Assembly: GCA_964571815.1 (NCBI GenBank) | Contig: CAZNDN010000004.1 | Span: forward strand, 1 to 64,000 | Direction of reading: 5' to 3' | DNA: 64,000 nt | Origin: CAZNDN01 sp964571815 | GTDB taxonomy: Bacteria; Fibrobacterota; Chitinivibrionia; Chitinivibrionales; WJKA01 | In this document: positions 43,245-51,761 of the stretch, in pieces | How the letters are laid out: each line of letters begins with the position of its first letter | Numbering within the stretch: position 1 is the stretch's first letter | The notes under the pieces: model-generated | Seen by the model: the letters and a program-made list of their open reading frames with translations, nothing else | Databases searched by the model: none | What the model was told of the DNA's origin: nothing | Made by a program: the position numbers and the translations under genes

Positions 43245-45317
43245 GTGCCGACAAAAAACATCTCCCTGAGGTTTGCACACAGAATCACCTGCCGAATCGG
43301 ATTGTTCATTTCCGCGTTGTTGCTTGCCCGCGGCATCTCCGGCGGCGCCGTCGAGACCGATTCCGTGGTCAACGCGGTGATCGCCGAGGTGAAACCGTCT
43401 CTGGTGAAGATTCATGTGATTTCGGTTGTCGATCAGCAGGGCAGGGAGACCAAATACGAATCGAGCGGCAGCGGCGTGATTGTCACCGAGCGTGGTCATG
43501 TAGTGACGAATCATCATGTTGCGGGCAATGCCCGGCGGATCGTGTGTACGATGACCGACAGGCGGGAAATCGAGGCCGAGCCGGTAGGCTCCGATCCGCT
43601 CACCGATATTGCCGTCATCAAGCTTCGCGGCCCACCCGAACGGGTCTTTCCGGCGGCTCGCTTCGGTAACTCTTCATCGGTGAAGGTCGGAGACCGTGTG
43701 ATGGCCATGGGGAGCCCGCTTGCCCTGTCGCAGTCGGTGACGATGGGAATTGTGTCCAACACGGACCTGGTCATGCCCGAACTGTACTGGCCGTTTGACA
43801 AGATGACGATCGAGGGTGAGGACGTGGGTACGCTGGTGAAGTGGATCGGCCACGATGCGGCAATATTTAACGGCAACTCCGGTGGTCCTCTGGTCAACAT
43901 GCGTGGTGAAGTGGTCGGAATCAATGAAATCAACATGGGCATTTCCGCCGCTATTCCGGGCAATCTTGTCCGTGAAGTCTCACGCGCCCTTATCGAGAAG
44001 GGCGCTGTTACGCGGGCATGGACCGGGCTCGAGGTGCAACCGCTTCTGCGAGGTTCCGTCGCGAGTGAAGGTGTTCTGGTGGCGGGGGCCATTGACGAAT
44101 CGCCGGCTGCCGAGGCCGGGTTTCAGAGGGGAGACATTCTTTTGCGGCTTGGCGACGAACCGGTCACGGTTCGTTTCCCCGAACAACTCCCCGGATTCAA
44201 CCGGATGGTCATGGCACTGCCGATCGGCATTGAAACGGAGGTTCTCGTGCGGCGCGACGACCGGGAGAAGCGGCTTGCCGTGGTCCCGGTCGAGCGGGAG
44301 TACCTGCGCCCGCGTGCGATTGAACTCAAGAAGTGGGGAATCACGGTCAGGGCGATCACCATGCCCGCGGCCAGAGAGATGCGGCGGGACAACACCCGCG
44401 GTGTGCTGGTAACATCGGTGCGGCCCGGCGGGCCGTGCGGTGACGCGCGACCGGCGATCCGGGACGGCGACGTCATTGTGGAAGTTGAGCGGAGGACAAT
44501 TACCGGACCCCGCCGGCTTCAGCTTCTCACCGACACGCTTGCGGGCAAGGCCACGGAGCCGCATCCGTTGCTCGTCACCTTCAGCCGCAACCGGGAAAAC
44601 CATGTTACCGTGGTAGAAGTCGGACTCAGATCCCCCGACCGTCCGACGCGCGAGGCGCGGAAGGCCTGGCTGCCCGTATCCATGCAGGTGGTGACCGAGG
44701 AGCTGTCGACGAAGCTGGGTATCGATGGTCGCACGGGCATGCGGATCACCCGGGTCTACCCGCACCCGTCGGTGCACAGGGCGGGGCTGGAGACCGGTGA
44801 TGTGATCGTGGCCCTCGACGGGGAGGAGATCCCGGTACAGGAGCCCGAAGATTTCGAAATACTCCCCGCCATGATCCGCCAATACGACATCGGCGCTACC
44901 GCCACCCTGAGCCTGATTCGCGGCGGCAAAGAAAAAAACGTGCGGGTCAAACTTCCCGCTTCACCGAAATCACCGCGCGAAATGGAAAAATACCGCGACG
45001 AGGACTTCGAATTCACGGTCAGAAACATCACGTTCATGGATCGCGTGGCCGGGTCGTGGGAGAGGACCCGGACAGGAGTGCTGGTCGACGCGGTTGACGG
45101 GGGTGGATGGGCGGCACTGGGCAACCTGGCGGTGGGAGACCTGGTCGTCGGGGTCAACGACGAAGAAGTGGAAGATATTGAAGCCGTGGAGCGTATCATG
45201 TCGGAGGTACGCGAGCGCAGGAAAAAGCGGGTAGTGCTTTCGGTACGCCGCGGCATCCACAATCTTTTCGTCGAGCTGGAACCGGATTGGAGCGACGAGC
45301 AACAACACGAAAGGTAG
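43245..45317 (+). CDS. Secreted HtrA/Deg-type serine protease with several PDZ domains
   Basis: The product is 690 residues from GTG 43245, which has AGGAAA eight bases upstream. A basic N-terminus and hydrophobic core (GLFISALLLARGISGGA) form a signal peptide, so the protein is periplasmic. The trypsin-like domain has all three catalytic residues: His91 in VVTNHHVAG, Asp121 in DPLTDIAVIKL and Ser212 in FNGNSGGPLV. At least three PDZ-like modules follow at about 270-360, 385-470 and 495-590. They are marked by ESPAAEAGFQRGDILLRLGD, CGDARPAIRDGDVIVEVE and AGLETGDVIVALDGEEI. A fourth partial unit near the end has GWAALGNLAVGDLVVGVNDE. Usual Deg proteases carry one or two PDZ domains. The gene is followed after six bases by a degenerate relative. 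Confidence 0.9.
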   Translation: MPTKNISLRFAHRITCRIGLFISALLLARGISGGAVETDSVVNAVIAEVKPSLVKIHVISVVDQQGRETKYESSGSGVIVTERGHVVTNHHVAGNARRIVCTMTDRREIEAEPVGSDPLTDIAVIKLRGPPERVFPAARFGNSSSVKVGDRVMAMGSPLALSQSVTMGIVSNTDLVMPELYWPFDKMTIEGEDVGTLVKWIGHDAAIFNGNSGGPLVNMRGEVVGINEINMGISAAIPGNLVREVSRALIEKGAVTRAWTGLEVQPLLRGSVASEGVLVAGAIDESPAAEAGFQRGDILLRLGDEPVTVRFPEQLPGFNRMVMALPIGIETEVLVRRDDREKRLAVVPVEREYLRPRAIELKKWGITVRAITMPAAREMRRDNTRGVLVTSVRPGGPCGDARPAIRDGDVIVEVERRTITGPRRLQLLTDTLAGKATEPHPLLVTFSRNRENHVTVVEVGLRSPDRPTREARKAWLPVSMQVVTEELSTKLGIDGRTGMRITRVYPHPSVHRAGLETGDVIVALDGEEIPVQEPEDFEILPAMIRQYDIGATATLSLIRGGKEKNVRVKLPASPKSPREMEKYRDEDFEFTVRNITFMDRVAGSWERTRTGVLVDAVDGGGWAALGNLAVGDLVVGVNDEEVEDIEAVERIMSEVRERRKKRVVLSVRRGIHNLFVELEPDWSDEQQHER

Positions 45318-45323
45318 CCTTCG

Positions 45324-46142
45324 ATGAAACGAAACGCATTCACCGGTTTCAGAGCCCCTCTCGGAGTCCCGCGGCTGCTTTCCGCGGCACTTCTGATAGT
45401 CACAATCCCATTGCCCATCCGTGCCGCGGACGCAATTGCCGAAGCGGCGCGCAACGTTCTTTCGCAATGGCAGGATGCGGTGCCGACCGTGCGACTGGTG
45501 ACCAAACAGCGGACCGTCGTGTCGGGACGGGAGATGGACCGACACGAACAGACAAGCGAAACCATTGCCCTGATCATCGATTCAACGGGCCTGGCGATCA
45601 TCTCGCTCTATCGAACCGATCCCTGGGAAAGCATGTCTTCGCGTCTCTCCGGCGAGGACCGGATGCAGTTCAAGTGGGAAACCGAAATAACGGGCGCGGA
45701 GATGATCATGGCCGACGGCACCGAAATAGCGGCCGGAGTGGTAATGCGTGACAAGGACCTGGATCTCCTTTTCATTCGCCCCGTCACTCCACCGTCGGAG
45801 CCCCCGCCCTTTGTGGATCTGCACAATTCTTCCAGGCTCGAAGTCCTCGACCGTCTGGTGCTGCTGGGAAGGCTGGGCAGGGCGGCCGGTCGTGCTCCCT
45901 CGGTGACTCTGTGCAGAATCCAGGCCGTGGTCGAACGCCCCCGGCGGTTCTACGTGCCGGAACCCACGGCCCTGATGAGTGGGCTGGGCACGCCGGCTTT
46001 CGGTACCGACGGGAAGATTCTCGGCGTGCTTCTCATGCGTATCATGCCCGCCCCCGGAGGTACTACCTCGGATATGCCGATTATCCTGCCGGCCGCAGAG
46101 ATTCTGAAGGTAAAGGAACAAATTGCCTCACCGGGCGAATAG
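45324..46142 (+). CDS. Secreted degenerate trypsin-like (pseudoprotease) partner of the HtrA protein
   Basis: The product is 272 residues with a signal peptide (PRLLSAALLIVTIPLPIRAADA). The body can be laid over the protease domain of the preceding gene: ETIALIIDSTGLAIISL takes the place of the strand leading to the catalytic His, RDKDLDLLFIRPV the place of the Asp region, and LMSGLGTPAFGTDGKILGVL the place of the Asn-Ser-Gly-Gly-Pro active site. The His, Asp-region phrase and Ser are not conserved (Ser is replaced by the Gly-Leu-Gly-Thr stretch), so it should not cut peptide bonds. It starts six bases after the protease stop and must be co-translated. There is no PDZ domain. A regulatory or substrate-presenting subunit is an inference from synteny. 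Confidence 0.72.
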   Translation: MKRNAFTGFRAPLGVPRLLSAALLIVTIPLPIRAADAIAEAARNVLSQWQDAVPTVRLVTKQRTVVSGREMDRHEQTSETIALIIDSTGLAIISLYRTDPWESMSSRLSGEDRMQFKWETEITGAEMIMADGTEIAAGVVMRDKDLDLLFIRPVTPPSEPPPFVDLHNSSRLEVLDRLVLLGRLGRAAGRAPSVTLCRIQAVVERPRRFYVPEPTALMSGLGTPAFGTDGKILGVLLMRIMPAPGGTTSDMPIILPAAEILKVKEQIASPGE

Positions 46143-46571
46143 AAAACGATGCAGGCAAATGGAGCCCGGTGCAACCCGCTATCGCAGCTTCACCCGTACC
46201 TCGTCCGACCGGTACCCGGACAACCTGCCCATGCCGGGCCCCCGGACGTTGCCCGGGGCAGGCGCGGGGGCTGCCTCGAGTATGGAAGTGGTTGCCCACT
46301 CTCTTCTCCCTACATACTATTTTTTCCCTCAAACTGCTCTGTTCGGGGTGAAACCAGGTTCATCCCGGCCCCATCGAACTCCGGGATGAGGCTTCCCATC
46401 AGGCGTATTCCGGAGTCTGTCGGGGCAGTGCATTCCCGAGGAGTTGCTCGTATTTCGACACGCTCCGCGCGGGTGCCGGAGCCACCACTACACAGCGAAC
46501 CCGGGCGGTCGCCTTCGTCGCACTGGTGCGACGCTCCCGGGAGATATCGTACAAGCACGTAAGGAGCCAGG
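46143..46571. other. Intergenic region before valS
   Basis: The 429 bases contain a hairpin around 46210-46260 (CCTGCCC ... GGGGCAGG) and a 9-bp stem TCATCCCGG / CCGGGATGA at 46360-46389. I searched for a T-box (AGGGUGGNACC) because valS follows, but none is present. The rest appears non-coding. Confidence 0.35.
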
Positions 46572-49235
46572 GTGGAGAAGACCTACAATCCCACAACCGT
46601 TGAAAATCGTCTCTACGAACAGTGGACGTCCAACGGGCTGTTCGGAGCGGACCCGCGGTCGCCGAAGCCGGCCTATTCGATTGTCATTCCCCCGCCCAAT
46701 GTGACCGGTGTGCTTCACATGGGGCATGCCTTGAACAACACGGTCCAGGACATTCTCATCCGCTACCGGCGCATGAAGGGGTTTGAGGCCTTGTGGATGC
46801 CGGGAACCGACCACGCCGGTATTGCAACGCAGAACGTGGTTGAGCGCAAGCTGGCCGGGGAGGGCACGACACGTCACGATCTCGGGCGCAAGCGGTTTAT
46901 CGAGAAAGTGTGGGATTGGAAAGAGGAGTATCACCGAAGAATATCGGGTCAACTGCGGCGTCTGGGCTGCAGTTGCGACTGGGATCGCGAGCGATTCACC
47001 ATGGACGAGGGTTTGTCGCGGGCGGTCAGGAAGGTATTTGTCGCGCTGTACCGTGAGGGCCTGGTGTACCGGGGCAAGTATATCATCAACTGGTGCCCTC
47101 GCTGCCGGACGGCGCTTTCCGACGAAGAAGCCGAGCACGAAAGCGTGGCCGGGAAACTGTATCATTTTCGGTATCCGTATGCCGACGGCACGGGGCACGT
47201 GAGTGTTGCCACGACACGTCCGGAGACGATGCTCGGCGACACGGCCGTGGCGGTCAACCCGGCCGATTCCCGTTACACGGGCAAAGCAGGCACCATGCTT
47301 CGTCTGCCGCTTGCCAACCGGGAAATCCCGATTATCGAAGACGATTTTGTGGACCGGGAGTTCGGCACCGGCGCGGTCAAGGTTACGCCGGCACACGACC
47401 CCAACGATTTCCGCATGGGTCTGCGCCACGAGATGGAGCCGGTGGTGGTTATGGATGAAGGCGGTGTGATGTGTGGTCCGATTCCGGAGAAGTATCGCGG
47501 AGTGGACCGGTTCGAATGCCGCGGGATGATCGTGGAGGACATGCGAAAGGAAGGGCTGCTGGAGAAGGTTGAAGATCACACGCATGCGGTGGGGCATTGT
47601 TACCGATGCCATACCATGGTCGAGCCGTCATATTCGGATCAGTGGTTCGTGAAAATGAAACCCCTGGCCGAGCCGGCCCTGGCCGCGGCGGGGGATGGGA
47701 CCCTGAGCTTCTACCCCGCCCGATGGCGGAAGACGTACCTGGAGTGGATGGAGAATATTCGTGACTGGTGCATCTCGCGCCAGATCTGGTGGGGACACCG
47801 CATTCCGGTGTGGTACTGCGACGGGTGCAAAGCGACGATTGTCGAGGAGGAGACCCCGGCGACGTGTCCGTCGTGCGGAGCCGGGAACCCGCGGCAGGAC
47901 GAGGACGTGCTTGACACGTGGTTTTCATCGTGGCTCTGGCCGTTTTCCACCATGGGATGGCCCGACCGGACGGAGCTGCTGAAGAAGTTTTATCCGACGA
48001 ATGTGCTGGTCACGGCACCGGAGATCCTCTTCTTCTGGGTGGCGAGAATGCTCATGGCGGGGAAACATTTCGCCGGCGAACTCCCGTTCACCGATATCGT
48101 ACTTCACGGGACGGTTCGGGATGCAAGCGGACGAAAGATGAGCAAGTCTCTCGGCAATGCGATCGATCCCCTGGAGATTATCGAGACGCACGGCGCCGAT
48201 GCGCTTCGGTTTTCACTGATCATGATCACGGCACAAGGTGCCGACGTGTACCTGTCGCGGGACACGTTCGATATCGGCCGCAACTTCGCCAACAAGCTCT
48301 GGAACGCCTCCCGCTTCCTTCTGGGCAATATCAAGGAGCGACTCGCCCTCGGCGGACTTCCCCGGGAGCGTGCCACCGAAGACCGCTGGATACTCAGTCG
48401 ACTCACACGGGTCACCTCCGAAGTGCAATCGGCCGTCGAAAGCTACCGCCTCAACGAGGCCTGCCGACTTGTCTACGAGTTCACCTGGCACGAATACTGC
48501 GACTGGTACCTCGAGGCGAAAAAACGCGACCTCTACCGGGCCGACGATCCCGCGAAGACCGCGGCGGCAATTGCCCATTGCGGCTTCGTTCTCACCGGCA
48601 TTCTCAAACTCCTTCACCCCATAATGCCCTTCGTTACCGAAGAGATATGGCGACATCTGCGTGAGAAGCTGGACTTCACCGGAGTAACCGACACGCAGTG
48701 GCTGATGAGCGCGCCCTGGCCGGAGTCCGACGAGCGGATGATCGACGACGATGCCGAGGGGGCGTTTGATCTCGTGCGTGAAACCGTCACCGTCCTGCGT
48801 ACCATCAGGTCCGAAAACAGCGTTCCGCCCGACAAGGAAGGATCCGCCGTGTTGATTCCGCCGGATTCCCGCACGCAGCAACTCCTTCGGGACCACCGAT
48901 CGCTGATTGCGTGGTTTGCCCGGCTTTCGGAGGTTACGGTAGACCCTGATGCCGCTAAGCCTTCCTTTGCCGGACAGGGTGTCGTCGGAAGTACGCGCGT
49001 GTTTCTTGAACTGGAAGGACTGATCGATCGTGATGTGGAAATCCGCCGTTTGACAAAGGAAATCTCACTCCGCCGCGGTCTTGTGGAAGCGGCCGACAAG
49101 CGTCTCAAGAACGAGAATTTCATCACCAAGGCGCCGGCCGCGGTGGTCGAAAAGGAGCGGGATAAGTATCGCGGACTGTGCGAGAAGCTGGAGAAGCTTG
49201 AAAAGAGCCTGGCGTCTCTTCAGGACGGCTCCTGA
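46572..49235 (+). CDS. valS: Valyl-tRNA synthetase
   Basis: ValS charges tRNA-Val with valine and edits misacylated threonine. The product is 887 residues, the usual size. The start is GTG with AGGAG nearby. Class I signatures are PPPNVTGVLHMGHALNNTVQ (HIGH as HMGH near residue 50) and SGRKMSKSLGNAIDP (KMSKS near residue 523). The editing domain has TTRPETMLGDTAVAV and KVTPAHDPNDFRMG. A zinc-finger-like insertion appears at VWYCDGCKATI and CPSCGAGNPRQDEDVLD. The anticodon-binding domain and a C-terminal coiled coil (EISLRRGLVEAADKRLKNEN) end the protein. It converges on the sheath-like gene with 26 bases between stops. Confidence 0.98.
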   Translation: MEKTYNPTTVENRLYEQWTSNGLFGADPRSPKPAYSIVIPPPNVTGVLHMGHALNNTVQDILIRYRRMKGFEALWMPGTDHAGIATQNVVERKLAGEGTTRHDLGRKRFIEKVWDWKEEYHRRISGQLRRLGCSCDWDRERFTMDEGLSRAVRKVFVALYREGLVYRGKYIINWCPRCRTALSDEEAEHESVAGKLYHFRYPYADGTGHVSVATTRPETMLGDTAVAVNPADSRYTGKAGTMLRLPLANREIPIIEDDFVDREFGTGAVKVTPAHDPNDFRMGLRHEMEPVVVMDEGGVMCGPIPEKYRGVDRFECRGMIVEDMRKEGLLEKVEDHTHAVGHCYRCHTMVEPSYSDQWFVKMKPLAEPALAAAGDGTLSFYPARWRKTYLEWMENIRDWCISRQIWWGHRIPVWYCDGCKATIVEEETPATCPSCGAGNPRQDEDVLDTWFSSWLWPFSTMGWPDRTELLKKFYPTNVLVTAPEILFFWVARMLMAGKHFAGELPFTDIVLHGTVRDASGRKMSKSLGNAIDPLEIIETHGADALRFSLIMITAQGADVYLSRDTFDIGRNFANKLWNASRFLLGNIKERLALGGLPRERATEDRWILSRLTRVTSEVQSAVESYRLNEACRLVYEFTWHEYCDWYLEAKKRDLYRADDPAKTAAAIAHCGFVLTGILKLLHPIMPFVTEEIWRHLREKLDFTGVTDTQWLMSAPWPESDERMIDDDAEGAFDLVRETVTVLRTIRSENSVPPDKEGSAVLIPPDSRTQQLLRDHRSLIAWFARLSEVTVDPDAAKPSFAGQGVVGSTRVFLELEGLIDRDVEIRRLTKEISLRRGLVEAADKRLKNENFITKAPAAVVEKERDKYRGLCEKLEKLEKSLASLQDGS

Positions 49236-49261
49236 CAGCGACTCGCCGACCGATCCGCGGC

Positions 49262-51057
49262 TCAGATCGCACCGAGATCCAGATCGAATTTCACGCGCGC
49301 GGAAAGGCCGCCGATTGTGCCGCTGGGGTCGATGTCGACGCTCACCGTCCCTCCCTCTTCCCGCACGTCCACTTCCTCCCGCCGCTTGATCATTCTCATC
49401 CGTGCCAGAAGCGCCTCGATACGCCGCGTGACCTCGTTAACCGGATCTCGCTCTCCCGCTGCCGAGCGCACGTCCCTCGCCGCGCCGAGAACTTCCCCGG
49501 CGAGGCGGTTGACCAGGATATTGTAGGTAAGCAAGGTGTACTGAGGGGAAGCGACGCTTTCGTCGATCAAGGTCCTGACGGGCGTTCCGGCCCGTGAGGC
49601 GGTTGTTCGGGAAAGGAGGGTCAGCCCTTTCTCGCCCGCCTCTTCGGACAGATCGGCGGTCAGCCGCGCTGCATCCCGCAGAGGAAATTCGGCAGCCGCC
49701 CCCAATTCCGCCTCATCCAGCGTTACACTTTCCCGCAAAGGCGCGGCCCCACCCTGTTTGATCCGGGTAATAAGGTTGAAAAGTATCAGCCAGGAGGCCG
49801 CGACACGGCACAGGGGCTCCTCCCGCGCATCGATCACCACGCGCGGCGCAGCAAGGGTAAGAAGCCGGGAGGCGCTGTCGGTACGAAGGCGGGCGAGGAT
49901 CTGAAACGAGGGATCTTCGAAGAGGGGCCGAAGCGTATCGGCGCCGTCACATCCCCGCACAAAAGGATCGTCGGGAGCAAGCCCGGCCAGCAGCGTTGTG
50001 TAGGCAGCCTCGGCCGATTGTGCCAGCGAAGTCATGAGGGAGATATCGGCGTTGTTGAGCGTAACGTCATGGTCCCACAGCACCGAATCGGGCCGCACGC
50101 CTTCGGCCGTGAGTTTCCGGAGGATCCCCGGCAGCATCTCGGCGCAGGTCTCCCGCGGAGCCGAGTATACCAGCAGGGTGATGTCGCGGTTTCTCCCGGC
50201 AAGCTTGACCGCATGACGGAGGGCACTCCAGCGCGCACGCAGGTCCGAGAAGAAACCGGCTTCTCTTACACGACGAACCCGGGTGTCGATTCGGTTGCGC
50301 AGCGAAGCCACGCATGCGCCGAGTCGCTCGCGGGCAGCGGCCGTGCTCCCCTCCGGCGAAGCCGACAACGAGGAACCTGTGTCCATTGCCGAGAGAATGT
50401 TGTCCACGGCCGACGAAGCGGTATCCACAGTCCCCTTTTCCGCGCCGGCCGCGCCTTGCAGCAGGCGGATACCCTCGGCTGCTTCCGGGATCTCCGAGCG
50501 GTACGGCCGAACCTGCTCCACCGCGCNNNNNNNNNNNNNNNNNNNNNNNNNNNNNNNNNNNNNNNNNNNNNNNNNNNNNNNNNNNNNNNNNNNNNNNNNN
50601 NNNNNNNNNNNNNNNNNNNNNNNNNNCCCTCGGCTGCTTCCGGGATCTCCGAGCGGTACGGCCGAACCTGCTCCACCGCGCGCCGGGGCGAAATCTCCCC
50701 CTTTGCCGCGGCCTCCAGGGCAGCGGATACCGCGCGCTCGCCGGCAACCGCCGGCAGACACTCCGTCAGTTTACGGGCGGAAAAATCGCTCGGTGCCCGC
50801 ACGGGGTACTCAACGAATACGCGACCGTTCCCGTCGGCCCGCTCAACGGTCCCCCGGGCGCAGGCGCCGGACTCGCCCATGAATCGGCCAAGATCGGCTG
50901 AGGTCACGGGCCGGATCGTTTCGGAAAGATATCCCAGATCGGTACAAATCAGGAAGACCCAGCCGGTGTCGGCGACCTTCGATGCCCCTGCTCCGGCGGG
51001 CGACGTGCCCAGTTCAACAGAGACCGATTCGACAGGCGACTTCTTCTCTTCCTCCAT
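49262..51057 (-). CDS. TssB-TssC-like fused contractile sheath protein, split by an assembly gap
   Basis: The gene reads from ATG 51057 (GGGAG upstream) to 49262 with a run of N at 50527-50626. Merging the identical 55-bp flanks removes 155 bases and gives one continuous frame of 546 residues; the two halves fall in phase only after this merge. The N-terminal 130 residues resemble TssB/VipA (SADLGRFMGE, FVEYPVRAPSDFSARKLTEC, LPAVAGERAV). The C-terminal 360 resemble TssC/VipB: RRVREAGFFSDLRARWSALR matches the family FqxLEaxWRGL helix. LTLAAPRVVIDAREEP matches the ARyvgLalPRvLlR strand. QYTLLTYNILVNRLAGEVLG and KRREEVDVREEGGTVSVDID match the C-terminal attachment. Contractile sheath subunits drive type VI and related injection machines. 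No other such gene is in the window. The family call is by eye. Confidence 0.62.
50472..50681. repeat. Identical 55-bp contig ends flanking a 100-N scaffold gap
   Basis: Positions 50472-50526 and 50627-50681 are the same 55 bases, separated by exactly 100 N. An overlap of one k-mer length at contig ends is what a de Bruijn assembler leaves; the scaffolder then inserted a nominal gap. The true sequence has one copy and no gap, and the surrounding gene becomes a single open frame when merged. This is not a biological repeat. Confidence 0.93.
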
Positions 51058-51214
51058 GATCGACTCCCCGTAAGGGTAAAACAAAAGCATCAACGGCTGT
51101 CCCGTGACCGGCCTTACGACGCCGATCGAAACCAGGCGGCCTCGGCGGGCCCGAGGGGAAAAAATAGATGCTCTGTCACCTGAGGTCAATCCATGCCGAC
51201 GGCAACGGTTGCGT

Positions 51215-51244
51215 TTGACCGTAAGCCACGCGGTAATGTATACT
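51215..51244 (+). promoter_or_regulatory. Promoter of the fur/feo operon
   Basis: A -35 TTGACC (51215-51220) and -10 TATACT (51239-51244) are 18 bases apart. Initiation near 51251 falls inside the inverted repeat at 51248-51262. Confidence 0.75.
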
Positions 51245-51247
51245 AAT

Positions 51248-51262
51248 TGAGATTGAGTCTCA
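51248..51262 (+). promoter_or_regulatory. Fur-like operator (7-1-7 inverted repeat)
   Basis: TGAGATTGAGTCTCA is a 7-1-7 inverted repeat with one mismatched pair. Fur-family boxes have the same geometry (TGATAAT-N-ATTATCA). It starts four bases after the -10 and covers the predicted start point, where a bound repressor would block initiation. The first gene downstream encodes a Fur protein, so autoregulation is likely. Confidence 0.62.
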
Positions 51263-51281
51263 TAATCACGAAGGACGTCGC

Positions 51282-51761
51282 GTGCATTCCCGGTCACGTT
51301 CGGATTTGCTCAAGAACCGCTTCAGCCGCTACCTTCGGAGCCGCGGCCACAGCGTAACGTGGCAGCGCACGAAAGTGCTGGAGGAAATTCTGAAGGTTGC
51401 ACCACATTTCGATGTGGAGGAGCTGACGGCGCGTCTGCAGCGCAGGCGTGCCGGCGTGAGCCGCGCCACGGTCTACCGGACCGTGGGCCATCTCCAGGAA
51501 GGGGGCTTTCTGAGGGAGCTGGACCTTGACACACCGCATGCTCATTTCGAGGTTGTTGCCGATCGGGTTCATCACGAGCACCTCGTCTGTTCCCGCTGCG
51601 GGCGCGTGGTTGAGGCTTCGGACGCCGCTCTGGAGAAGCGTATCGACGCGATGGCGCGGAAGCATGGGTTCGTGATTGTTCGGCACCAGGTACAGATAAC
51701 CGGATTTTGTGCCCAATGCAGCGCCGGCGCGCGGAGCGGGAAAAAAGGAGGTCGCGGTTGA
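51282..51761 (+). CDS. Fur-family metalloregulator
   Basis: The product is 159 residues from a GTG start with AAGGA seven bases upstream. The winged-helix domain includes RGHSVTWQRTKVLEEILKVA and the recognition helix GVSRATVYRTVGHLQEGGFL. The dimerisation domain has the metal ligands HAHFEVVADRVHHEHLVCSR. Two CxxC pairs (VCSRCGRV and FCAQC) form the structural zinc site. Fur, Zur, Mur and PerR share this build; the downstream feo genes point to iron (Fur). It is preceded by a promoter with an inverted repeat and overlaps the next gene (TTGA). Confidence 0.92.
   Translation: MHSRSRSDLLKNRFSRYLRSRGHSVTWQRTKVLEEILKVAPHFDVEELTARLQRRRAGVSRATVYRTVGHLQEGGFLRELDLDTPHAHFEVVADRVHHEHLVCSRCGRVVEASDAALEKRIDAMARKHGFVIVRHQVQITGFCAQCSAGARSGKKGGRG

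Noticed and set aside
46143..46571. T-box leader before valS
   Set aside because: The T-box sequence and antiterminator are absent; the hairpins present do not fit.
50472..50681. Direct repeat pair as a real duplication, attachment site or mobile insertion
   Set aside because: The copies are identical over exactly 55 bases and flank 100 N, the usual sign of an unmerged assembly overlap; merging restores one frame.
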